From Crocosphaera sp. (GTDB taxonomy: Bacteria > Cyanobacteriota > Cyanobacteriia > Cyanobacteriales > Microcystaceae), in contig NZ_JASJEB010000002.1 of assembly GCF_030064895.1 (NCBI RefSeq), forward strand, positions 39,895 to 103,894: a stretch of 64,000 bases of DNA, in the 5' to 3' direction. How positions within the stretch are numbered: the first letter of the stretch is position 1; each line of letters starts with the position of its first letter. Shown here one piece after another: positions 1 through 8,327 of the stretch. A model generated the notes under the pieces. That model saw only the letters and a list, made by a program, of their open reading frames with translations, ran no database searches and was not told the DNA's origin. Both the position numbers and the translations under genes were made by a program.

Positions 1-1668
1 GGACTTATTCATACTCAAAAAAATGTTCCTAGTATTAGGAATTTTTTAGATAAACAAGGAAATTTTGAATATTTAGAACAGAAAGAATATACATTAATTC
101 AAGAACCTAAAAGACAACTATCAGGTTTAATTTTTATTGGTTATCGTAATAAAAATATATGGAAAAAAGGTATAAGACCTAATACAGAACATCTTTCTAG
201 AGTTCATCGTCAACCTAATAGAATTTACTCAATAGACGGGGTTCATCCTACTATCCCATCTCAAGAAACATCAGGACGTTTCTTTATTTATATTCCTGAA
301 GAAAATGCAGTACGTAAATTGACTTTAAAAGAATGTTATAGAATTATGGGTTTTCCTGATAATTTTATTATTCATCATACTGTTACAGAAGCTTATAAAC
401 AAATTGGTAATTCTATTTGTATTCCTTTGTTTAAAGAGGTAGCAATTCAATTAAAAGAGCAAATTTTTAAACAACAAGACCACGATATTGAATATAAACA
501 AAATATTTACAAACTTAACCCAAAAAAACTAAGATTACAATTGGAAATAACAGGCATGACTATTATGAATCATAGAGAGAAATTATTAGAACTATATGAC
601 TTATCTCAAAATATTAGTGATATTGAAACACTAATTTCTTCAAATTATATAAATTTTATTAACATTATTGCTAAAAATTGTAAAAAACAAAAAGGTGTTT
701 ACACAGTTTTAATAACTTTATTAATTCATAAAATTATTGAGCCAAATCAAGATATTAGATATCATCAAAAAAATTTACCTGGTGGTTTTTCAGGAAGAAC
801 AATTGACACTCAATACATTACACCAACCTTGAAAGAATTAGGACTTCCTGCAATGGCGGAAAGTGGATGGTTAACTCGTTCTCTTGAACAACCTTATCCT
901 TATACTCTAGATTATAATGGTAATATTAGTAATAAAAAAGTTAAAGAAGCTTTCTTAAAGTTAATTGATTTTGTAGAAACTTATCCCGATAATACAGAAG
1001 TTGTTATTAGAATATTGCTTTCGGAGGTTAGAAAAATAACTGAAGCCAATAAAATTAAAATTATTAAATTAAACAATCCTGAGAAATTTGATATTATTAC
1101 TGTTGTTAACTGTTTAGACTATCATTTCCATTTTAACTATAAAATTCATGGTGCGTCTAAGTTACCAGTGTTAGCTTTTTATGCAATCTATCAACATTTA
1201 ATCCAAGAAGTTGAAAGATATAAATCATGTACACTTAATCCATTAGGAAGTCATACTGCATCGGATAGAACATCAAAAACAGCAGGAGATATTGAAATTA
1301 TAGGAAGCAAGAAAAACTTAATAGAAGCGATTGAAATTAAACATGGTAAACCTATCGATTTACAAATAATTCTTATTGCTAAAGATAAAATTATAAAATT
1401 CAATCCTCGTCGTTACTGTATCTTTTCATCTGCTAATATTCAAGCAGAACAATCAAAACTAATTGAAGAAGAAATTAAAAATATAAGAGATACTCACGGC
1501 TGCCAAATTATTATTAATGGGATCATTCCTACTTTAAAATACTATCTTAGATTACTAACTTCTGTTGAAAAATTTATTGAAAGCTATTCAAACTTAGTAG
1601 AATCTGATCAAGAATTACAAGCAATTCATAAAATAAAATGGAATGAAATCCTATCTCAATTAGAATAA
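1..1668 (+). CDS. C5-cytosine methyltransferase C-terminus fused to an endonuclease-like domain (partial, 5' end outside window)
   Basis: The frame is open from base 1, so the true start lies upstream. The first 150 or so codons end a C5-DNA methyltransferase: LTLKECYRIMGFPDNF (about 307-357) is motif IX and YKQIGNSICIPLF (about 394-435) is motif X. The same polypeptide runs on for about 400 residues that are not methyltransferase. That part has a conserved-looking stretch GGFSGRTIDTQYITP (about 780-825), and later GDIEI followed by EAIEIKHG (about 1285-1347), which fits the acid and ExK residues of a PD-(D/E)xK nuclease. A single-chain modification-plus-restriction enzyme is the likely reading. 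The methyltransferase part is certain; nuclease function is inferred from the motif and the fusion. Confidence 0.8.
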   Translation, partial: GLIHTQKNVPSIRNFLDKQGNFEYLEQKEYTLIQEPKRQLSGLIFIGYRNKNIWKKGIRPNTEHLSRVHRQPNRIYSIDGVHPTIPSQETSGRFFIYIPEENAVRKLTLKECYRIMGFPDNFIIHHTVTEAYKQIGNSICIPLFKEVAIQLKEQIFKQQDHDIEYKQNIYKLNPKKLRLQLEITGMTIMNHREKLLELYDLSQNISDIETLISSNYINFINIIAKNCKKQKGVYTVLITLLIHKIIEPNQDIRYHQKNLPGGFSGRTIDTQYITPTLKELGLPAMAESGWLTRSLEQPYPYTLDYNGNISNKKVKEAFLKLIDFVETYPDNTEVVIRILLSEVRKITEANKIKIIKLNNPEKFDIITVVNCLDYHFHFNYKIHGASKLPVLAFYAIYQHLIQEVERYKSCTLNPLGSHTASDRTSKTAGDIEIIGSKKNLIEAIEIKHGKPIDLQIILIAKDKIIKFNPRRYCIFSSANIQAEQSKLIEEEIKNIRDTHGCQIIINGIIPTLKYYLRLLTSVEKFIESYSNLVESDQELQAIHKIKWNEILSQLE

Positions 1669-1747
1669 TAAATTCTGAATGAGTAATATTTAATAGCCGA
1701 TATTTTAAGTTGGGTTAAAGAACAAAACCCAACAAAATTAATAAATA

Positions 1748-3157
1748 CTATACTTGATCAAACTTTGGTATTATTTCATTTTCCGATAAACTTTGATCAG
1801 AAGTAAAACCCATCAGAACTTGTTCTAAAATAGGGATTAAATGATTAACTTGTTTCAAACGAATTAAAACATCCCATATCGGTTCACATTTTTTCCATGC
1901 ACCGGCATAAAATAAATGACGTAAACGACTATTCCAGTCAGATTTAACCCAGGCCCCTTGAACAATAGACCGCCAACTATAAAAATCTTGATAAGCTTGC
2001 CAATAACCTGATTCTAACGCTTCAGCACTTATTTTTGCTGGTTTATAGACAACATGACGGGTATCATATAAGTCCCAATTATCAGTAATAATGCGATTTT
2101 CTGACACCATTCTATTATAAAGTGGAGTGCCTGGATAGGGGGTTAAAATATGAAAAGTTGCTGTTTCTAATCCTTGAGAAATTGCCCAATCTACTGTACG
2201 TTGAAAGACAGTTTTATCATCGTTATCCATGCCAAAAACAAAACTAGAATTAACCATCACATTATGGTCATGAAGTCGTTTAATAGCTAAAGAATAATCT
2301 CGGTTTAAATTATGATATTTATGTTGTTCTTTGAGATTATTAAAATCCAATGTTTCAAAGCCAACAAATAAACTTCTTAAACCAGATTCTACCGCTTTTT
2401 CTAATAATCCTGGTTTTAAAATTGATTCTACTGTAGCAGCAGCTTGCCAAACTCTTCCCATTCCTTTCATTCCTTCAAATAAAGCTGAGGCGAAAGCTTC
2501 ATTCCCGAATAAATGATCGTCTAAAAAATATAAATGTTTTCCAGGTAATCGGTCAATTTCTGTTAAAGCATCGTCAACTTTTTGGGTATAAAATGACTTT
2601 CCAGAACGATAAAAAGCATCTTTATAACAAAAATCACAATGATGAGGACAACCACGAGAAACAACAATAGAGTTAGGTACTAAATATAAATGTCGTTTAA
2701 TTAAATCTCGACGAACCCGAGGAATATCGACTAAAGAACGCTGTTTAGATTGATAAACTTTTTGAGGATTTCCTGTTCTAAAATCTTGCAAAAATAACGG
2801 CCAAGTATCTTCCCCTGGCCCCATAAAAATAGTATCAGCATGATTAGCTGCTTCATCTGGTAAAGCAGTAATGTGCAACCCTCCTAAGACAACATAAGAA
2901 CCTTTTTGACGGTAATAATCAGCTAATTTATAAGCACGATAAGCCGAGGTTATATAGACTTGTATAATTACTAAATCAGGTTGATCATTTAAGTTTAAAG
3001 GTTCAACGTGTTCGTCTTGTAAATAAATGTCATCTGACTCATCAAAAAAACCTGCAATAGATGCTAAACCAAGAGGGGGAAATAAATGATATTTAATCGG
3101 TCGCCAAAAAGGGCTTAATGCCTCGGTTAAAGCGGGTAAAATCATTTTTACTTTCAT
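1748..3157 (-). CDS. B12-binding domain radical SAM protein
   Basis: 469 aa. An N-terminal cobalamin-binding-like Rossmann region (about residues 1-130, with VVLGGLHITALPDEA and MGPGEDTW) precedes a radical SAM core whose iron-sulfur motif is SRGCPHHCDFCY (Cx3Cx2C). The C-terminal region of about 150 residues is typical of this family. Such proteins do radical methylation, ring contraction or other C-H chemistry; the substrate cannot be read from sequence. The ATG is preceded by AGGAG about 10 bases upstream, which supports the start. It stands alone between the methyltransferase gene and the divergent ycf23. Confidence 0.88.
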   Translation of the reverse strand: MKVKMILPALTEALSPFWRPIKYHLFPPLGLASIAGFFDESDDIYLQDEHVEPLNLNDQPDLVIIQVYITSAYRAYKLADYYRQKGSYVVLGGLHITALPDEAANHADTIFMGPGEDTWPLFLQDFRTGNPQKVYQSKQRSLVDIPRVRRDLIKRHLYLVPNSIVVSRGCPHHCDFCYKDAFYRSGKSFYTQKVDDALTEIDRLPGKHLYFLDDHLFGNEAFASALFEGMKGMGRVWQAAATVESILKPGLLEKAVESGLRSLFVGFETLDFNNLKEQHKYHNLNRDYSLAIKRLHDHNVMVNSSFVFGMDNDDKTVFQRTVDWAISQGLETATFHILTPYPGTPLYNRMVSENRIITDNWDLYDTRHVVYKPAKISAEALESGYWQAYQDFYSWRSIVQGAWVKSDWNSRLRHLFYAGAWKKCEPIWDVLIRLKQVNHLIPILEQVLMGFTSDQSLSENEIIPKFDQV

Positions 3158-3436
3158 AATTTTTTAACTCCTAATAATCAGCTAACTTCATATTAGGAGA
3201 TAGGAAAAATATAAATCTCTGACCGTTAACTATCTTTGAATAATTTATTTTATTATGACAAATATTTACTAATTTTAATAATAATTTTCTTGATTTGCTT
3301 GTATTTTTCTGATACTCAGAAGATAAGGGAATTCTGCTCAAAATTGAGCTAAACTAGGATGAAGTGATGAAAAGTCCATAGAACTTGAATTGTATGGGCT
3401 GATCATTGTTGTAAGAAACTATTGAAATAGATAATA

Positions 3437-4177
3437 ATGATGCACCCTGAATTAGACAACGCACTCCAAGAACGTCGGGCCTTGAAAATTATTAGTGGTT
3501 TGACTAATTTTGATGCTGGTAACGTTTCAGCGATCGCAAAAGCGGCCCAAGCAGGAGGAGCAACTTTTGTCGACATTGCGGCCTCTCCTAGTTTAGTCCG
3601 TCAGGTTCGTTCCTTGACGAATTTACCCATTTGTGTATCTGCGGTTGAGGCTCAATTATTAGCCGATGCGGTGGAAGCTGGAGCAGATTTAGTCGAAATC
3701 GGTAATTTTGACGCTTTTTATGCCCAAGGAAGACGTTTTGAAGCCCCAGAAGTCCTGCAATTAACCGAAAAAACCCGTGCTTTACTCCCTAATACTACTC
3801 TTTGTGTCACAGTTCCCCACATCCTACCCTTGGATGAACAGGTAGCATTAGCAGAGAAGTTAGTGGAGGCAGGGGCAAACCTGATTCAAACGGAAGGAGG
3901 AACTGGCAGTAATCCTAACCACTCTGGAACTTTGGGATTAATTGAAAAAGCAGCTCCTACTTTAGCAGCTGCCCATAGCATTTCTCGGGCTGTTTCTGTT
4001 CCCGTCATCTGTGCTTCGGGACTATCCACTGTCACTGCACCAATGGCTATTACTGCCGGTGCTTCAGGGGTTGGTGTTGGTTCAGCGATTAACAAACTCA
4101 ATGATGAGGTGGCTATGGTGGCTGCTGTTCGTTCATTGGTAGAGTCTCTACAAAGTTCTGTTAAGGTTAATCTGTGA
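3437..4177 (+). CDS. ycf23: Ycf23/DUF561 family TIM-barrel protein
   Basis: 246 aa, the usual length for Ycf23 (DUF561), which is conserved in cyanobacteria and red-algal plastids. Its function is unknown, though it resembles (beta/alpha)8 phosphate-binding barrels. Visible hallmarks are GGATFVDIAA, LPICVSAVE, VEIGNFDAFY, IQTEGGTGSNP and the glycine-rich phosphate-site-like end GASGVGVGSAINKLND. Two adjacent ATGs (3437 and 3440) could serve as start and no clear Shine-Dalgarno is present. An IS200/IS605 right end begins within about 10 bases of the stop codon, so the native terminator has probably been displaced. Confidence 0.9.
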   Translation: MMHPELDNALQERRALKIISGLTNFDAGNVSAIAKAAQAGGATFVDIAASPSLVRQVRSLTNLPICVSAVEAQLLADAVEAGADLVEIGNFDAFYAQGRRFEAPEVLQLTEKTRALLPNTTLCVTVPHILPLDEQVALAEKLVEAGANLIQTEGGTGSNPNHSGTLGLIEKAAPTLAAAHSISRAVSVPVICASGLSTVTAPMAITAGASGVGVGSAINKLNDEVAMVAAVRSLVESLQSSVKVNL

Positions 4178-4183
4178 CATCCT

Positions 4184-4215
4184 CCCACGCTAACTGCTAA
4201 GCAGTATAGCGTGGG
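4184..4215 (-). repeat. IS200/IS605-type right-end hairpin
   Basis: CCCACGCT pairs with AGCGTGGG and, inside it, ACTGC pairs with GCAGT around a TAA loop. It sits at the 3' end of the TnpB remnant, where IS200/IS605 elements carry the right-end hairpin that also forms part of the guide (omega/re) RNA. The outer bases TGACATNCTCCCAC recur at the second IS605-like end near 63.84 kb. Confidence 0.7.
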
Positions 4216-4514
4216 CTTCCCGACTCACGACGGGATATTTCTGCCCACAGGGGTATGCCCCTACGCCAGTTATCTAGGTTCATAACCCCCGATACCTCGA
4301 CTTGACAGACGGTTTCCTTTCCTCTGAGTCCCAGAGTAGTAGTTTCTATTCCTCGATTACAGATTTCTTGGGCTGATGCCACGTCACGGTCAGAGCGATA
4401 GTGGCATTCAGGACAATCATGAATCCTATCAGACAGAGTTTTTCTGATTTCTGCTCGACAGTTAGGACAAGTTTGGCTAGTACCACGATGGTCAACTAAT
4501 CGGAAATACTTACC
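4197..4514 (-). pseudogene. tnpB: TnpB (IS200/IS605 OrfB) C-terminal remnant
   Basis: Only the last hundred or so residues of TnpB are left. KYFRLVDHRGTSQTCPNC followed by CPECHYRSDRDVASAQEI is the OrfB zinc ribbon (CxxC...CxxC) with the final RuvC aspartate region (DRD). The rest of the nuclease and the left end are missing; the homology stops near 4514, shortly before a MITE at 4584. The fragment cannot encode a working RNA-guided nuclease, but its right-end hairpin is intact. Confidence 0.85.
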
Positions 4515-4583
4515 TCGATAAATGTTAAATGATAAATGAAATGACAGATTGAGCAAGAAAAGTCTTTAATTCAGGTTGAACTT

Positions 4584-4695
4584 GATAATATAGCAATAGA
4601 CAGGCTAGTTAGGACACATAAATTATATTTTAAGGGAACAGGGAACAGGGAACAGGGAACAGAAAAATGTCCTAATAGCTTTGGCGACTGCTATA
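4584..4695. repeat. MITE family A, copy 1 (112 bp)
   Basis: This 112-bp block appears base-for-base identical to 27142-27253. Its ends are imperfect inverted repeats: TATAGCA...TTAGGACA on the left, and TATAGCA...TATTAGGACA when the right end is read inward. The core holds four tandem copies of a GGGAACA-type heptamer. The layout is that of a non-autonomous miniature transposon. Its right end supplies the last codons of the neighbouring GIY-YIG gene. Confidence 0.8.
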
Positions 4696-5070
4696 AAATA
4701 AATGGGCAGTGCAATCACAATCTGATGAGCCAAACTTATTAATAGGAATGCTTGAGTGTTTATCTTTAAGTAGTAATTTAGCCCATTGACATTCTAGTTT
4801 AATAGTATCAGTTGAGTAGCAAATTTGAACAGGTGTTAAATGGGGTTTAAGATAATCAAGATGCCAATGTTTTCGTTTATTAATCTGTAGATGTCTGTTA
4901 ATTCTTGATTTGAGTCCTCCTCGTCCAAAGGCACTACCAATGTAACAATAATAACCAGGGTTTATTTGATAAGTTCCTAGTTTTCCTATGCTTACTGTTG
5001 ATGACGTTGAACAGGAGAAAACTAAACAATAAGTTCCTGGTTGAGATGGTAATTGTAATGATTTTCCCAT
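4672..5070 (-). CDS. GIY-YIG (DUF123-type) nuclease family protein
   Basis: 132 aa. The order of motifs fits the small DUF123-type GIY-YIG proteins: PGTYCLVF (the GIY-equivalent strand), GYYCYIGSAFGRGGLKSR (YIG-equivalent with the arginine), KHWHLDYLKP, ECQWAKLL and the terminal GSSDCDCTAHLF. In related genomes this domain is stand-alone or fused to endonuclease III; its reaction is not established. The last residues, after HLFYS, and the stop codon lie inside the MITE at 4584-4695. The native C-terminus has therefore been replaced by a short mobile-element tail, though the domain looks complete. Confidence 0.82.
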   Translation of the reverse strand: MGKSLQLPSQPGTYCLVFSCSTSSTVSIGKLGTYQINPGYYCYIGSAFGRGGLKSRINRHLQINKRKHWHLDYLKPHLTPVQICYSTDTIKLECQWAKLLLKDKHSSIPINKFGSSDCDCTAHLFYSSRQSY

Positions 5071-5162
5071 AAAAATTAATGAATTATGTTTTTAGTTTAT
5101 GACTTTATATAATTCCCAAATAGTGACAAAAGCATGATGATCATTATTCCATATATCAGAAT

Positions 5163-5558
5163 TTATCTTGTTATAATAGGACTACCATGATGATGAACTA
5201 AATACCATTTTTGTGCCATTTTTCTAAAACTATTTGTTGCCATTGATTCTGCTTCTAATCTTTTTCCTTTATTAACTTGTGTCACTTTTTCAATGAGGAC
5301 AATATAAGCAATTTCTTGACCTATATCAAGGTTAATAATTTCTGTGTCAATTTCTAAATAATCGGTGTTTTTAAAAATAGTTTCCCAAGAGGAACGAATA
5401 ACACCCCATCCTTTAAGAAAATTGCCTCCAGGATGAACACAAGTACAACTTGAACCTTGCCACCATATTTGACTCATTGTTTTGATATCTCGTTTCTCAA
5501 ACGAACGATAAAAAGCGTCATTAATGGTAATTAATTGAGATTTATCATCAGTGGTCAT
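5163..5558 (-). CDS. SnoaL-like/NTF2-fold domain protein
   Basis: 131 aa, a complete single alpha+beta-barrel domain of the SnoaL_3/NTF2-like group. Typical features are the N-terminal helix with INDAFYRSFEKRD, IWWQGSSCTCVHPGG in the pocket region, the GWGVIRSSWETIF helix and the final strand with WYLVHHHGSP. Members bind or convert small ligands; nothing here identifies a substrate. The ATG has no obvious Shine-Dalgarno. It is followed by the GIY-YIG gene on the same strand, about 90 bases away, with no clear sign of a shared operon. Confidence 0.8.
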   Translation of the reverse strand: MTTDDKSQLITINDAFYRSFEKRDIKTMSQIWWQGSSCTCVHPGGNFLKGWGVIRSSWETIFKNTDYLEIDTEIINLDIGQEIAYIVLIEKVTQVNKGKRLEAESMATNSFRKMAQKWYLVHHHGSPIITR

Positions 5559-5653
5559 ATTATTACTATTCGGTGGTTACTTTGAATAATAATAGTTTAT
5601 CATTCCTGTCTTAATTAACCATTACTTTCTTAACAAAAACTAATAAGTAACAC

Positions 5654-5671
5654 GCATTTAAACGACGTATT
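5654..5671. repeat. Solo copy of MITE family C end sequence
   Basis: The 18-mer GCATTTAAACGACGTATT recurs at 58184-58201, where it belongs to the inverted-repeat end of a complete miniature element. Here only one end is seen, so it may be a relic. Confidence 0.5.
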
Positions 5672-5762
5672 TACAAATTAGTAAACAAACCATCCAACTC
5701 TCTCTCCGTAAGTTACTGCGCAGTGTTTTAAATCCCTAATAGCTTAACTTTTTTATGATTTA

Positions 5763-6530
5763 CTAAAGTAAAGCTGCGGATTTTTTATCTAGTAATAAAG
5801 TTGCCTGGGAATGTCGTCTTAAAATGGAAGCGGGACAAAGGGGAGAAATTTTACCTTTTAGAGTCTGTCTGATAATCTTTGCTTTTTTTTCTCCTAATGC
5901 TAAACAGAGTATTTTTTTTGCTGACATAATAGTAGGAATAGTGACCGTAAAAGCATATTTTGGTACTTTCTCAAGAATGTAAAAATGTCCCTGATTAACT
6001 TGTGCAGAACGAGTTTGTGGATCTAATTTAACAATTTTTACTTTATGAGGATCATTAAAGTTGGCAACTTGTGGTTCATTAAATGCTAAATGTCCATTGA
6101 CTCCAATGCCTAAAAAACACAGATCAACAGGGTATTTGTCGAGTAATTTTGTATAACGATCGCATTCTTCTATTGGTTCTAAGGTATCACCTATTAAGTA
6201 ATTAAATGATTTAGAATTAATGTTTTTTTCTACCTTTTCGTGGAGATAAAAACGGAAACTAGCTGGATTCTTACTTTCAATTCCTAAGTATTCGTCTAAA
6301 TGCAATAAATTAATCCTTGACCAATCAATTTTTTGAGCAGCAATAATAAGATCAAGAAATTTTAATTGAGAGTTTCCTGTTGCTAAGAGAATTGTTGCTT
6401 CTTCTTGATTTTTTAGGACTTCTTGTATATAAATTTCTACGATTTTAGCAGCAGCGATCGCTAGTTTTTCCTCGCTTTCATAAATCTCAGTCACTAAAGA
6501 ATCAACGGTGAAAATCTGATTAGATGTCAT
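5763..6530 (-). CDS. nagB: Glucosamine-6-phosphate deaminase/isomerase (NagB-like)
   Basis: 255 aa from the ATG at 6530; a TTG at 6563 would add 11 unlikely residues that overlap the upstream small gene. Family marks are the phosphate loop LLATGNSQLKF, LHLDEYLGI, NPASFRFYL and GIGVNGHLAFNEP with the active-site Asp/His region, and PASILRRH near the end. NagB converts glucosamine-6-phosphate to fructose-6-phosphate and ammonia in amino-sugar catabolism. The protein is shorter and more divergent than E. coli NagB, so another sugar-phosphate isomerase/deaminase specificity is possible. TATAAT lies about 16 bases before the ATG, but an upstream start through the 57-aa gene is equally likely (16-bp gap). 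Confidence 0.82.
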   Translation of the reverse strand: MTSNQIFTVDSLVTEIYESEEKLAIAAAKIVEIYIQEVLKNQEEATILLATGNSQLKFLDLIIAAQKIDWSRINLLHLDEYLGIESKNPASFRFYLHEKVEKNINSKSFNYLIGDTLEPIEECDRYTKLLDKYPVDLCFLGIGVNGHLAFNEPQVANFNDPHKVKIVKLDPQTRSAQVNQGHFYILEKVPKYAFTVTIPTIMSAKKILCLALGEKKAKIIRQTLKGKISPLCPASILRRHSQATLLLDKKSAALL

Positions 6531-6546
6531 AATTAATTCATCGCTA

Positions 6547-6720
6547 TTATACTTGAGGTTCAATCTTTTTTTCGGGCATTTCTGGAGCTATTTTCGGCTT
6601 TTTGAGAGAATAACCTTGTCTTTCTAAATGTTTGACAAATTCATCAGAATTAACCCCAGAACTGTCAACTTTCTTAGGGTTAGATTTTCGTTCTTTTTTC
6701 AATTTAGCTTTACGTCCCAT
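6547..6720 (-). CDS. Small basic conserved-type protein, 57 aa
   Basis: An ATG at 6720 opens a 57-codon frame ending in TAA at 6547. The product is very lysine-rich at the start (MGRKAKLKKERK) and contains SDEFVKHLERQGYSLKKP. Similar small basic proteins are common in cyanobacteria without a known role. It is co-directional with and 16 bases from the NagB-like gene, suggesting one transcript. No domain is recognised; coding status rests on composition, start and position. Confidence 0.65.
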   Translation of the reverse strand: MGRKAKLKKERKSNPKKVDSSGVNSDEFVKHLERQGYSLKKPKIAPEMPEKKIEPQV

Positions 6721-6844
6721 TGCCTCAATTTGTCAAATCAGTTTACCTCCATAAGTCTACTCCATTTAAGTCTTTTATGTTCAGTTAATTAATATCACTT
6801 AACACTTAGAGTCATTGGCAATAACTGAACGAATTATTAATTAT

Positions 6845-8092
6845 TTAATCATCAAAAGCATATAAATCTTTTTCCTTACCTAAAGCAAAACTCAAAGAAG
6901 TCTGGAAGTTATAGTTAGATTGACTAATGAATAAGAAAAAAGCAACTAAAGCAAGACTACCAGTCATGGTAAAAATAACTTGATAACTTAAATGATTTCC
7001 TAAGCTTCCTACTAATGGGCCAGCGCAAGCCATTCCTAGATCAAAACCACCTAAACAAACTGAGTAAACTCGTCCTCTTTCGTAGGAAGAAGATCGATCA
7101 GAAATTAAAGCGATAATCATGGGAATTAGTGTCCCTGCACCGATACCCTCAAAAATAGCTGCTACTAATATTTGTCTGCCACTTGTTGCTTGGGTTAACA
7201 ATATCATCGATACGAAATAACAAAGAAGACTAACAGTTATGAATGGACCACGACCATAACGATCAGAAACTGGACCCGAAAAAATGCGAGAAGAAAAACT
7301 AGCGATCGCTGCTGTTGTGTAAAACCAACCGGCACTAAATCCTAATTCTGTTTCCTCGAGAAATAAAGGTAAAAATGTGATTAAACTGCCAAATAATAAG
7401 CCAATCATCAACAATATTAAGGCAGGAATTATTAAAGAACGACTAGATAACATCTGCTTAAAATTGCGAATTTTTCTTTTATTAACAACATTTTTTTGTT
7501 CATTATTACAGGATTTATCTGGAATCGAAAATAAGAAAAATAATCCTAAAAATCCGAAAAGTGCTGAATTCATAAATAAGGCTTGATAGCCTAAAAATTG
7601 TTGTAAAGAACCACCTAATGCCGGCCCGATACTCATACCAATAGGATTAACTAAACTCATATAACCAATTAACTCCCCTCGTTGTTTGATGGGGGATAAA
7701 TCAACCACTAAAGCACTATAAGCTGTGGTAAAAGCAGCAATACTTACCCCATGAATAGCACGAACTCCAATTAAAGGAAAAACAGAGTTAATTAATAAAT
7801 AACCAAGGGGAGCAAGTCCTGCTACAATGATGCCAATACCAAGCACTAATTTACGACTTTTTTTATCAGCTAAATAGCCCAAAGAAGTACGAGAACAAAG
7901 CAAACCAATGGCAAAACTTCCCATCACTAAACCAATTTGTGAACGGGTTCCTCCAAGTTCTTTAATATAGGTAGGTAAGGTAGGCAATAAGGTGGTAATA
8001 CTAATCCAAAATAATAAACCTATGACCAATAAAGACCCTAAACTGCGTCTTTGTTGGGGTTGGAGACTGTTATAAGCTGTTAAAATACTCAC
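6845..8092 (-). CDS. MFS transporter
   Basis: 415 aa with about 12 hydrophobic segments. The MFS signature between TM2 and TM3 appears as GYLADKKSRKLVLG, and the matching motif of the second half is SGPVSDRYGRGPF. It is a secondary carrier of the drug/sugar-efflux type in the inner membrane; the substrate is unknown. The start is GTG at 8092 (reads VSILTAYNSLQPQQRRSLGS) and no nearby ATG fits the family N-terminus. It is upstream of, and co-directional with, the 57-aa gene but separated by about 125 bases. Confidence 0.87.
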   Translation of the reverse strand: MSILTAYNSLQPQQRRSLGSLLVIGLLFWISITTLLPTLPTYIKELGGTRSQIGLVMGSFAIGLLCSRTSLGYLADKKSRKLVLGIGIIVAGLAPLGYLLINSVFPLIGVRAIHGVSIAAFTTAYSALVVDLSPIKQRGELIGYMSLVNPIGMSIGPALGGSLQQFLGYQALFMNSALFGFLGLFFLFSIPDKSCNNEQKNVVNKRKIRNFKQMLSSRSLIIPALILLMIGLLFGSLITFLPLFLEETELGFSAGWFYTTAAIASFSSRIFSGPVSDRYGRGPFITVSLLCYFVSMILLTQATSGRQILVAAIFEGIGAGTLIPMIIALISDRSSSYERGRVYSVCLGGFDLGMACAGPLVGSLGNHLSYQVIFTMTGSLALVAFFLFISQSNYNFQTSLSFALGKEKDLYAFDD

Positions 8093-8157
8093 AAATACTA
8101 TCCAATGTTTACATAACTTAATATAAGTTTAAGATTTTTTGGCTTTTATGACCACTC

Positions 8158-8263
8158 ATAGCACTTTTCAATTGGATGTATCAATATTTCGGTTGGAGGG
8201 GTGTGGGGAGTGTGGGGAGTCAAGCAATTTTAATGTTTAATCTATGCAAATGAAAATTGCTAT
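8158..8263. repeat. MITE-like element, family A-related
   Basis: The block is bounded by ATAGCACTTTTCA and TGAAAATTGCTAT, inverted repeats matching at 12 of 13 positions. Between them lies a GTGTGGGGA tandem. The same end plus a CCCACACTTCCCACA core occurs inside the broken DUF29 gene near 55.45 kb. It lies in the 235-base gap between the divergent MFS and Gfo/Idh genes. Confidence 0.6.
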
Positions 8264-8327
8264 AAATAGAGGGGATGGTCAATTGCCATTTTATAATTAG
8301 TGGGAATCAACATCCTATTTACAGATC

